A DNA stretch of 5,364 bases. Source: Chloroflexota bacterium (GTDB lineage Bacteria > Chloroflexota > Anaerolineae > Anaerolineales > Anaerolineaceae). Shown here one piece after another: positions 1 to 5,364 of this stretch. The notes under the pieces were generated by a model. It made no database searches. It was not told the DNA's origin and saw only the letters and a program-made list of their open reading frames with translations. The position numbers and the translations under genes were made by a program. The DNA lies in assembly GCA_011053085.1 (NCBI GenBank), contig DSBE01000204.1, positions 1-5,364 on the forward strand, read 5' to 3'. Position 1 is the first letter of the stretch, and every line of letters begins with the position of its first letter.

Positions 1-22
1 ATCGTGGCTGTGGTGTTGGCAT
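1..22 (-). CDS. 5' end of a downstream operon gene, possibly a DUF35 Zn-ribbon/OB-fold protein (partial)
   Basis: Reading the minus strand, an ATG at 22-20 opens a frame that encodes MPTPQPR before the window ends. A GAGG Shine-Dalgarno lies 8 bases upstream, and the start is 70 bases after the stop of the thiolase-like gene on the same strand. In archaea and some bacteria the gene next to an archaeal-type thiolase and HMG-CoA synthase is usually a DUF35 protein, which bridges the two enzymes. DUF35 proteins often start with a short Pro/Arg-containing segment, so the seven residues are compatible but not diagnostic. The identity is inferred from context only. An alternative ATG at 36-34 in another frame has its GGGAG only about 2-3 bases away, too close to be preferred. 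Confidence 0.35.
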
Positions 23-30
23 GACAGACG

Positions 31-34
31 CCTC
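31..34 (-). promoter_or_regulatory. Shine-Dalgarno site for the partial gene at 1-22
   Basis: The minus strand reads GAGG at 34-31, followed by an 8-base spacer and ATG at 22-20. The spacing is normal for a Shine-Dalgarno and is the main reason for choosing this start over the ATG at 36-34. Confidence 0.4.
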
Positions 35-92
35 ATTCTCCCAATGAAATCATCATGCCAATTGTAACCGATGGCGGTGTTATCAGCGAAAA

Positions 93-1265
93 TCAGCGTT
101 CCAGAATATGCATCACCACCGTGGCGGCAGGTCCGCCCAGCGCCTGCACCAACGCTCTTTGGAGATTACCCGGCAGTTGTGCTGCTCCCGCCTCACCGCG
201 CAGCTGCAGGCAGGCTTCCGCTGCCTGATAGACACCGTTGGCACCCAGCACATTGCCGCGCGCTTTGCGCCCGCCCATGGTCAATATGGGCAGTTCACCG
301 TCACGGGCAAAATAACCGCCTGCCGCCAGTTCTGCGCTCTTGCCGCCCTGGGCATAGCCCATCACCTCAAGGCTGAGCGCGGCATACATGGTGAAGGCAT
401 CATCCACTTCGAGGAAATCCAGCTGATGCAGAGAAAGGCCAGCTTTTTCTAACACGGTATTGAATGAATGCGCCACCGCTGAAAACGACAGCGGATCAGG
501 CCGGTCATGCAGCGCCAGCCGATCGGTGGCATTGCTCGAGGCAGTGACCCGCACCGGCACATGCGTAAAGCTTTTCGGCAGCAGAGACGCGCGTGTTAAC
601 AATAATGCCGCGGCACCGTCGGCGTAAGGCGCCATATCCATCAGGTTCAACGGCGTGCTGAGCATACCTGAACCTTCGTACATGGCTTGCGAGATCGCCC
701 GGCGGTACATGGCGCGCGGGTTGCCGACTGCGTTGGCGTGCGCGATCAGGGCAAACGGCGCCAAAGCGTGTTTGCCCAGCTTATATTTGTGCAGATAACG
801 CTGCTTCAATAAGGCCGCCTGGGTGGTCATGGTGACCCCGACCATGCCTTCATAATCGTAATCGGCGCTCTGCGCAATCGCCGCTTCCACTTCTTCACCT
901 ACCATGTCGGTCGGTTTTTCAACCCCCACTACCATGGCACTGTCAACAAACCCTGAGCGGATGGCCAATACCGCCATGCGCAGCGCAGCACCGCCAGAAG
1001 CCTCAGCCGCCTCAATGGTGAAACTTTCGATGCCGCGCAGCCCGGCCTGGTCAGTCAGCAATGCCCCCAGATTCGCCTGGCGCGAGACCATCGAGGTCAG
1101 AAAACTGCCGATATAGACAGCCTGCGGGCGCATACCGCCAGCATCCTGCATGGCATCCAGCATGGCGGCAGCCGCCAAATCGCGCACACCTCGCTCCCAA
1201 TGTTCGCCGACCGGGGTCTGCCCCAACCCGGCAATCACCACATCATCCGGTTGTATGCCGTTCAT
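93..1265 (-). CDS. Thiolase-fold protein of the archaeal/SCP-x type lacking the catalytic Cys and both catalytic His
   Basis: This 390-residue protein has the full thiolase fold. The N-terminal half starts with a [16 protein letters not shown] segment, and the C-terminal half contains a VDDAF motif (287-291) and a glycine-rich loop ([14 protein letters not shown], 331-344). By position it should be the acetoacetyl-CoA thiolase that feeds the HMG-CoA synthase encoded just upstream. However, the nucleophile motif, normally EAACASG, reads EAAEASG with E88 in place of Cys. The HDAF-type His is D288, and the GHPxGA-type His is N338. The only cysteine in the protein is C352, outside these motifs. 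All three codons (GAG 1004-1002, GAT 404-402, AAT 254-252) were checked in the DNA. The reading frame is full length, so this is not simple decay. It may be a structural subunit of a thiolase/HMG-CoA synthase/DUF35 complex, or an enzyme with other chemistry such as an Ltp2-like aldolase. The start is the ATG of the ATGA overlap with mvaS; the Shine-Dalgarno is weak, suggesting translational coupling. The fold is confident, the activity is unknown. Confidence 0.88.
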   Translation of the reverse strand: MNGIQPDDVVIAGLGQTPVGEHWERGVRDLAAAAMLDAMQDAGGMRPQAVYIGSFLTSMVSRQANLGALLTDQAGLRGIESFTIEAAEASGGAALRMAVLAIRSGFVDSAMVVGVEKPTDMVGEEVEAAIAQSADYDYEGMVGVTMTTQAALLKQRYLHKYKLGKHALAPFALIAHANAVGNPRAMYRRAISQAMYEGSGMLSTPLNLMDMAPYADGAAALLLTRASLLPKSFTHVPVRVTASSNATDRLALHDRPDPLSFSAVAHSFNTVLEKAGLSLHQLDFLEVDDAFTMYAALSLEVMGYAQGGKSAELAAGGYFARDGELPILTMGGRKARGNVLGANGVYQAAEACLQLRGEAGAAQLPGNLQRALVQALGGPAATVVMHILER

Positions 1266-2329
1266 TGCGCCAGCTTTCTGCGGAAGCGCACGTAGGTGGC
1301 ATAATCGATCTCTTTGCGCCGCGCGATATAGGCTTCGGTCGATAGCGCCAGCCCGCGCCGCTCCAAGATCCTGTCCGTCATGCGGAAGGCGAAAGCGTCC
1401 GACCCCGCGCCTGAACCATAGGACACCATCAGCACACGGTCGCCGGGTTCGGCGATGTCAAATACGGCTGTGTTGCCCACCAGCGAAGCACCTGCGTAGG
1501 TGTTGCCGATGCGTGCCGCCAGCAAGCCCGGTGCCAGTTGTTCATTGGTGAAGCCCAGTTCTTTGCCGATGCGCTGGGGGAATTTCGGGTTGGGCTGATG
1601 AAAGGTCACATACTTGAAATCACCCGGCTCTGCCCCCAGTTCCTGCATGATGGTGGCAGCGGCATGGCGGATATGTTTGAAATAGGCGGGTTCGCCAGTG
1701 AAACGCTGTCCGTGCGAGGGATATTTCTGCCCGGCGCGCCGCCAGAAATCGGGTGTATCGGTCACGAACGAATAGGCGCCCTCGATCACCACCAGTGATT
1801 CTTCCGCCGGTCCGAGGATGTACGCTGCGCCGCCGCTGGCAGCGGTATACTCCAGCGCGTCACCCGGCCGCCCCTGGGCGGTGTCAGCGCCGATAGCCAG
1901 CGCGTATTTGCCCATGCCGGAACCAACCAACCCCATTGCCATCACCATGGCTTCTGAACCTGCCTTGCAGGCGAATTCCATGTCGGCCGCCTGAATGTGG
2001 GGCGTGGCGCCAATGGCTTCTGCCACGATAGTAGAGCTGGGTTTGACCGCATAGGGATGTGATTCTGAGCCCACCCACACCGCGCGCAATTCACCGGGGT
2101 TGATACCTGCCCGCTTGAGCGCGTTGCGTGCCGCTTCAATCGACATGGTGACGGTATCTTCATCCAACCCTGCCACGGCTTTTTCCTTCACCGGGCTGCC
2201 GCCCTCTTCTCCCTGCCAAAGGCGCGCGATTTCGCTGCCCGGCAGGCGGTAGCGTGGAATGTATACGCCATAGCCCACCACCCCAACCGGGCGGTCGGTG
2301 GTCAATAACAAGGTTTGTTCTTCCATCAT
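1262..2329 (-). CDS. mvaS: Hydroxymethylglutaryl-CoA synthase, archaeal type
   Basis: This cytosolic enzyme condenses acetyl-CoA with acetoacetyl-CoA to give HMG-CoA, the second step of the mevalonate pathway to isoprenoids. The 355-residue length fits the short archaeal-type family rather than the longer eukaryotic one. It opens with a [15 protein letters not shown] segment typical of HMG-CoA synthases. The catalytic triad is intact: E89 in the GSES motif, nucleophile C121 in EFACKAG, and H244 in [13 protein letters not shown]-terminal GNTYAGASL loop (276-284) and a glycine-rich [11 protein letters not shown] segment (303-313) complete the thiolase-like fold. The ATG at 2329 was chosen because a strong Shine-Dalgarno (2348-2338) lies 8 bases upstream; a longer version from 2365 would add 12 unusual residues overlapping mvaA and has no such site. 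A second ATG follows at once (2326), so the start is uncertain by one codon. The gene lies between mvaA and the thiolase-like gene, sharing ATGA with the latter. Confidence 0.95.
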   Translation of the reverse strand: MMEEQTLLLTTDRPVGVVGYGVYIPRYRLPGSEIARLWQGEEGGSPVKEKAVAGLDEDTVTMSIEAARNALKRAGINPGELRAVWVGSESHPYAVKPSSTIVAEAIGATPHIQAADMEFACKAGSEAMVMAMGLVGSGMGKYALAIGADTAQGRPGDALEYTAASGGAAYILGPAEESLVVIEGAYSFVTDTPDFWRRAGQKYPSHGQRFTGEPAYFKHIRHAAATIMQELGAEPGDFKYVTFHQPNPKFPQRIGKELGFTNEQLAPGLLAARIGNTYAGASLVGNTAVFDIAEPGDRVLMVSYGSGAGSDAFAFRMTDRILERRGLALSTEAYIARRKEIDYATYVRFRRKLAQ

Positions 2330-2337
2330 AAATCTTG

Positions 2338-2348
2338 CTCCTCTCCTC
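2338..2348 (-). promoter_or_regulatory. Doubled Shine-Dalgarno site of mvaS, overlapping the mvaA stop codon
   Basis: The minus strand reads GAGGAGAGGAG here, two overlapping AGGAG-type cores. The downstream core ends 8 bases before the ATG at 2329. The mvaA stop TGA (2349-2347) overlaps the upstream core, so ribosomes terminating on mvaA sit on the mvaS initiation site, consistent with coupled translation. This site fixes the mvaS start at 2329 rather than 2365. Confidence 0.75.
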
Positions 2349-3627
2349 AGGCCTGTGCCTGCCATTGCGACAGTATTTCACGGGCGCGGTCAATACGCAC
2401 AGCTCTTTCCTGCACCAGTTGCGCCGCCAGCCGTTCGATCTGCGCGCCAGCCGCCCCGGCAGAAATCGCTACCTGGCGCGCATGCAAAGCCATGTGCCCG
2501 CGCTGAATGCCCTCGGTCGCCAGCGCACGCAGCGCAGCCAAATTCTGCGCCAGCCCCACCGACACAACAATCTGCGCCAGTTCCTGCGCGCTCTCCACCT
2601 GCATGATGCGCAAACTGGTGCGTGCTGTCGGATGAACGCGAGTGGCCCCGCCAACGGTGCCGACGGCCATGGGCAGAGCCAGTTCACCGCACAGGTCGCC
2701 GTTTTCTGCCTGCCACCAGCGGCTCAGGCTGGTATAGCGTCCGCTGCGGGCGGCATAGGCATGCGCCCCGGCTTCCACCGCGCGCCAGTCATTGCCGGTC
2801 GCCAGCACCACGGCATCAATGCCGTTCATAATGCCCTTATTGTGCGTGGCGGCGCGATAGGGGTCGGCCTCGGCAAACGCCCAGGCGGCGATGATGCCGT
2901 CACGCACTTCCTGGGCAGTGAAATCACGGAAAGAGAGCGCTGCCAGCGGGATACAGCAGGTTGCCTTCGCCAGACGGCGGTCTGCCAGGTTTGACAAAAT
3001 GCGCAAATGCGCGCGTCCGCCGGTGATGGCTTCAATGCGCGGTGAGAGCGTTTCCAACGCGGTATTGACGGCATTGGCGCCCATCGCATCGCGCACATCA
3101 TAGATCAGATGCACCACCAGAAAATCGCCCAGCGTATCGCTGTACAGTTCGCGCACGATCAGGTCGCGCGGACCGCCACCCAATTTTGTCAAGATCGGGT
3201 CAATCTCGGCAGCTTCCGCCAGCAAGGTGTCTTTGTGCGCTGCAATGGCGCGCTTTGCCACGCGGATATCAGGCACATCCAGCAGTTGTATTTGCCCGAT
3301 CATCTCAGGCGGGGTGGTTTCCGCCGTGAAACCGCCGCCCAACTTCACCAATTTTGCCATGTAGGAAGCAGCCGCCACCACCGACGGTTCTTCGATCACC
3401 ATCGGCACCAGGCGTTCTACCCCGTTGATCACAAAATGCTGCGCCACGCCCAGCGGCAGGCTGTACAGTCCGCTTACATTTTCGATCATCTGGTTGGCGG
3501 TTTCCAACGTCAGGCCGCCTTCGCCGCTCAACGCTGCGATATCTTCATCCTGCAACCCGACATTCCCGCGCAGGTTATGCCAGCGTTCGGGCAGGCTCAT
3601 CTGATAGTACTTATTTTTCTCGGTCAT
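2347..3627 (-). CDS. mvaA: Hydroxymethylglutaryl-CoA reductase, class II
   Basis: This soluble enzyme interconverts HMG-CoA and mevalonate by two NAD(P)H-dependent steps. At 426 residues it matches the class II family, whose remembered model is the 428-residue Pseudomonas mevalonii enzyme, and it has no membrane anchor of the class I type. Catalytic residues are all visible: E80 in [12 protein letters not shown]264 in [10 protein letters not shown]280 in [10 protein letters not shown], and H378 in RGHMALH; each is offset by three from E83, K267, D283 and H381 of P. mevalonii. The dimer-type motif ENVSG lies at 49-53 and the VRDAMGAN motif at 178-185. D143 aligns with Asp146 of the P. mevalonii enzyme, a known determinant of NADH preference, so NADH use is inferred. 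Although this family is often labelled degradative, being first in an operon with HMG-CoA synthase argues for mevalonate synthesis. The ATG at 3627 lacks a clear Shine-Dalgarno; Met10 (3600) is a weaker alternative. Confidence 0.96.
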   Translation of the reverse strand: MTEKNKYYQMSLPERWHNLRGNVGLQDEDIAALSGEGGLTLETANQMIENVSGLYSLPLGVAQHFVINGVERLVPMVIEEPSVVAAASYMAKLVKLGGGFTAETTPPEMIGQIQLLDVPDIRVAKRAIAAHKDTLLAEAAEIDPILTKLGGGPRDLIVRELYSDTLGDFLVVHLIYDVRDAMGANAVNTALETLSPRIEAITGGRAHLRILSNLADRRLAKATCCIPLAALSFRDFTAQEVRDGIIAAWAFAEADPYRAATHNKGIMNGIDAVVLATGNDWRAVEAGAHAYAARSGRYTSLSRWWQAENGDLCGELALPMAVGTVGGATRVHPTARTSLRIMQVESAQELAQIVVSVGLAQNLAALRALATEGIQRGHMALHARQVAISAGAAGAQIERLAAQLVQERAVRIDRAREILSQWQAQA

Positions 3628-3713
3628 ATCACTGAGTTCAACTTTCTGTGATCAATTGTGCCATGTATCATAGCCGAACGAAACTTTCAGAAGCTATCAA
3701 GTTGGTTAAATGC

Positions 3714-3719
3714 ATTATA
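3714..3719 (-). promoter_or_regulatory. Candidate -10 element of the mevalonate operon promoter
   Basis: On the minus strand this is a perfect TATAAT, about 87 bases upstream of the mvaA ATG and oriented toward it. Transcription would start near 3707 and leave an untranslated leader of about 80 bases. The -35 region is poor: GGCGTT sits at 17-base spacing, while the better-looking TTGCAA at 3738-3733 is only 13 bases away. The promoter is therefore only a candidate. Confidence 0.4.
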
Positions 3720-3820
3720 CCGTAAGACGTAATTGCAACGCCGAATGGAATACTGACTTTGATCGGGGCACGATGGAGAACCAATGTGTCCAGCCAAATA
3801 GTTTCATACAGACAAATCAT

Positions 3821-3853
3821 TTTTCATTGCATTTATTTATCATATATGATAAT
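3821..3853 (+). promoter_or_regulatory. Candidate promoter of the abiEi-abiEii operon
   Basis: TTTTCA at 3821-3826 could serve as a -35 and TATGAT at 3845-3850 as a -10 with an 18-base spacer. An overlapping GATAAT at 3848-3853 is an alternative -10. From either element transcription would start at about 3857-3862, at or just before the abiEi ATG at 3862. No purine-rich Shine-Dalgarno is present in the preceding bases, so translation of a leaderless mRNA is plausible. Confidence 0.45.
3837..3852. promoter_or_regulatory. Perfect 16-base palindrome, probable AbiEi operator
   Basis: TTATCATATATGATAA reads the same on both strands, with no mismatch and no central gap. It covers the probable -10 of the abiE promoter and ends 9 bases before the abiEi start. 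AbiEi-family antitoxins are known to bind inverted repeats in their own promoter through an N-terminal winged helix and repress the operon. Binding here is inferred from that precedent and the position. The AT-rich surroundings make short palindromes more likely by chance. Confidence 0.5.
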
Positions 3854-3861
3854 ATATTGCT

Positions 3862-4503
3862 ATGCATTTTCAAACTTTGTTAACCCTTGTGGGCGATGAA
3901 CCTGTCTTTGAAACCTCTTTTTTGCTGGCAGGCAATGCCAATCCAGCCCAAATTCGTCTCCAACTGAATCGATGGATCAACAGCGGCAAAGTCATTCAAT
4001 GGAGGCGTGGAGTATACTCGCTTGCCTCCCCTTATCAAAAAGAAACACCGCACCCGTTTGTGATCGCCAACCACCTGCAGCCTGCCTCTTATGTCAGCAT
4101 GCAAACGGCTCTGTCATTTTATGGAATGATTCCGGACGTTGCCCAGGCAGTCACCAGTGTTGGCAGCTGTAGACCTGAACGGATAACCAACCCATTGGGT
4201 AGTTTCATTTTTCGCCACATCAAACCAGCAGCCTTCTTTGGCTACACCCTCGTACCAGTAACAGCCAAACAGAAAGCCATTATTGCAGAACCTGAGAAAG
4301 CCTTACTGGACCTGTTGTATCTCCAACCGGGTTCTGACTCTTTGCCTTTTCTGGCTGAATTACGCCTTCAAGATATTGAAAATTTGGACGCATCCAAACT
4401 TACAAGCATGGCTGATCGATTCCAGTCTCCTAAAATGCAGCGCGCCGTCGAACTGCTGTTGAAATTAATGGAAAATGAGAAAGGTGTTCATGTATCCCTA
4501 TGA
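3862..4503 (+). CDS. abiEi: AbiEi-family antitoxin of a type IV toxin-antitoxin system
   Basis: This 213-residue cytoplasmic protein is the antitoxin and likely autorepressor of the AbiE system. Residues about 1-58 look like a winged-helix DNA-binding domain: a helix-rich segment (PAQIRLQLNRWINSGKV, 28-44) followed by a basic wing (QWRRGVYSLAS, 46-56). The C-terminal antitoxin domain carries family hallmarks: YVSMQTALSFYGMIP (77-91) and AEPEKALLDLLYL (142-154). Length and domain order fit AbiEi proteins. The gene shares an ATGA overlap with abiEii, the usual arrangement for this pair. The ATG at 3862 lies directly downstream of the probable -10 and palindrome with no Shine-Dalgarno, suggesting a leaderless transcript. 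Base composition is lower in GC than the neighbouring mevalonate genes by eye, in line with an accessory, transferable cassette. In known systems AbiEi counteracts the toxin without stable complex formation; that has not been shown here. Confidence 0.88.
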   Translation: MHFQTLLTLVGDEPVFETSFLLAGNANPAQIRLQLNRWINSGKVIQWRRGVYSLASPYQKETPHPFVIANHLQPASYVSMQTALSFYGMIPDVAQAVTSVGSCRPERITNPLGSFIFRHIKPAAFFGYTLVPVTAKQKAIIAEPEKALLDLLYLQPGSDSLPFLAELRLQDIENLDASKLTSMADRFQSPKMQRAVELLLKLMENEKGVHVSL

Positions 4504-5303
4504 AAGAGATCTTGTTGCAAACCATTCGTCCCATTACAAATCCATTGCAAGCCAGAAATACAGCCCGGGAATTCCTGCAAGCCCGCATTTTGGTGGAATT
4601 GCAACGCCGCGGCGCCATGATCCCGCTTGCTTTTCATGGCGGAACCGCGCTAAGATTCTTATTCCAGCATGGGCGGTTTTCGGAGGATCTGGATTTTTCA
4701 CTGGTTGGTGATCGCAGCCTCTATGATATCGCTGGCTGGCTGCGATCGATTCGATCAACATTAACTTCTGAGGGCTACACGATTGATGTCAAAATGAATG
4801 ACCAGAAAACCGTTAATTCTGCCTTCATGCGCTTCCCCGGTTTGCTCTATGACCTGCAACTCTCTGCCCTTCCCCAAGAAAACCTTTCGATCAAGCTCGA
4901 AGTAGACACCAACCCACCAGACGGGGCAGGATTAGCAACCACCGTATTACGCCGTTATTATCTACTGCAGCTACACCATCATGACCAGGCTACCCTGTTC
5001 GCCGGTAAACTGCACGCAGTCCTGCAACGTCCCTATACCAAAGGCAGAGATATCTACGACCTGTTCTGGTATCTTGGTGATAGTAACTTTCCAACTCCCA
5101 ATTTTCTATTTTTGAACAACGCCCTCCAACAGACCGGTTGGCAGGATGAAGAACTCACGACTGATAACTGGAAATCTATCCTGCGAAGTCATGCCGATCA
5201 AATCAACTGGGATGCCATCACTACTGACGTCGCTCCTTTCCTTATGCCTGGGCATGAAGCGTCTCTGTTGACCAGAGCCAATTTTCTCCGCTTGCTGGAA
5301 TAA
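4500..5303 (+). CDS. abiEii: AbiEii-family nucleotidyltransferase toxin
   Basis: This 267-residue protein belongs to the AbiEii / DUF1814 nucleotidyltransferase family, the toxin of type IV AbiE systems that causes growth arrest and can abort phage infection. Motif I is complete: GGTALRF (47-53) followed by RFSEDLDFSL (59-68), with D63 and D65 as the expected metal-binding acids. A second strand motif, IKLEVD (131-136), supplies E134. The C-terminal motif KLHAVLQRPYTKGRDIYDLFW (170-190) carries K170, R183, D184 and D187, matching the conserved K...RDxxD signature. All motifs look intact, so the toxin is probably active; related MenT-type toxins modify tRNA ends, but the target of this one is unknown. 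The start ATG overlaps the abiEi stop (ATGA), and the nearest purine-rich stretch (around 4476-4484) is rather far upstream, suggesting translational coupling to the antitoxin. Confidence 0.93.
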   Translation: MKEILLQTIRPITNPLQARNTAREFLQARILVELQRRGAMIPLAFHGGTALRFLFQHGRFSEDLDFSLVGDRSLYDIAGWLRSIRSTLTSEGYTIDVKMNDQKTVNSAFMRFPGLLYDLQLSALPQENLSIKLEVDTNPPDGAGLATTVLRRYYLLQLHHHDQATLFAGKLHAVLQRPYTKGRDIYDLFWYLGDSNFPTPNFLFLNNALQQTGWQDEELTTDNWKSILRSHADQINWDAITTDVAPFLMPGHEASLLTRANFLRLLE

Positions 5304-5364
5304 TTAACCGCCACCAACCGGTGATTTTCCGCAACGAACCTCAGACCTGTAGTATAAATAACCG
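5304..5364. other. Short region after abiEii with no supported gene
   Basis: The 61 bases after the abiEii stop contain no recognisable coding start. A weak CACC/GGTG hairpin followed by ATTTT (about 5312-5328) has only a 4-base stem and is not convincing as a terminator. A TATAAA at 5353-5358 could be a -10 element for a gene beyond the window, but no matching -35 is visible. Confidence 0.5.

Noticed and set aside
62..84. Possible hairpin between the thiolase-like gene and the next gene
   Set aside because: Only about four to five pairs (ACCG/CGGT around ATGG) with a bulge and no T run; too weak to call a terminator, and the genes appear to form one operon.
93..1265. Calling the thiolase-like gene a pseudogene
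   Set aside because: The frame is full length with no stop or frameshift, fold motifs are well kept around the changed residues, and the gene retains tight coupling to mvaS; selective loss of only the catalytic positions argues for a changed role rather than decay.
1262..2365. Longer mvaS frame starting at 2365
   Set aside because: The extra 12 residues overlap mvaA and lack a Shine-Dalgarno, whereas the ATG at 2329 has a strong site at ideal spacing and gives the normal family N-terminus.
2335..2994. 219-codon open frame on the plus strand
   Set aside because: It lies antisense to the well-supported HMG-CoA reductase gene, has a low-complexity Arg/Ala/His-rich translation and no recognisable motif; it is a shadow of GC-rich coding on the other strand.
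3109..3651. 180-codon open frame on the plus strand
   Set aside because: It is antisense to the 5' half of mvaA and its Gln/His-rich translation resembles no family; the mvaA frame explains this DNA fully.
5312..5328. Possible terminator hairpin after abiEii
   Set aside because: The stem is only four bases (CACC/GGTG) and the following T run is four bases long and offset by an A; such a structure is expected by chance.

Overview
The window holds two divergently oriented gene groups separated by a 234-base AT-rich intergenic region. The gene set suggests a bacterium, most likely of the Chloroflexota (Anaerolineae-like). It pairs a class II HMG-CoA reductase with a short archaeal-type HMG-CoA synthase and an archaeal/SCP-x-type thiolase-fold protein, in moderately GC-rich DNA with Shine-Dalgarno sites. 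This taxonomic guess comes from remembered gene content and was not tested by a search.

Minus strand, positions about 3720 down to 1: an upper mevalonate-pathway operon transcribed in the order mvaA (HMG-CoA reductase), mvaS (HMG-CoA synthase), thiolase-like gene, then probably a further gene of which only the first seven codons lie in the window. The genes are tightly packed: the mvaS Shine-Dalgarno overlaps the mvaA stop, and mvaS and the thiolase-like gene share an ATGA overlap. In archaea, acetoacetyl-CoA thiolase and HMG-CoA synthase form one complex bridged by a DUF35 Zn-ribbon/OB-fold protein, and this operon looks like the same module. The reductase and synthase keep all their catalytic residues. 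The thiolase-like protein does not: the nucleophilic Cys is Glu (E88), the His of the HDAF-type motif is Asp (D288), and the His of the GHPxGA-type motif is Asn (N338). It is either a non-catalytic scaffold subunit or an enzyme with changed chemistry. This is the most interesting observation in the window.

Plus strand, 3862 to 5303: a two-gene AbiE toxin-antitoxin / phage-defence cassette, abiEi (winged-helix antitoxin) and abiEii (nucleotidyltransferase toxin), coupled by an ATGA overlap. Its promoter carries a perfect 16-base palindrome across the probable -10 element, a likely autoregulatory operator. No Shine-Dalgarno precedes the abiEi start, so the mRNA may be leaderless. The cassette is lower in GC by eye than the mevalonate genes and looks like an accessory insertion beside a housekeeping operon.

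No RNA genes, insertion sequences or CRISPR arrays were seen. The last 61 bases after abiEii hold no gene that can be supported.
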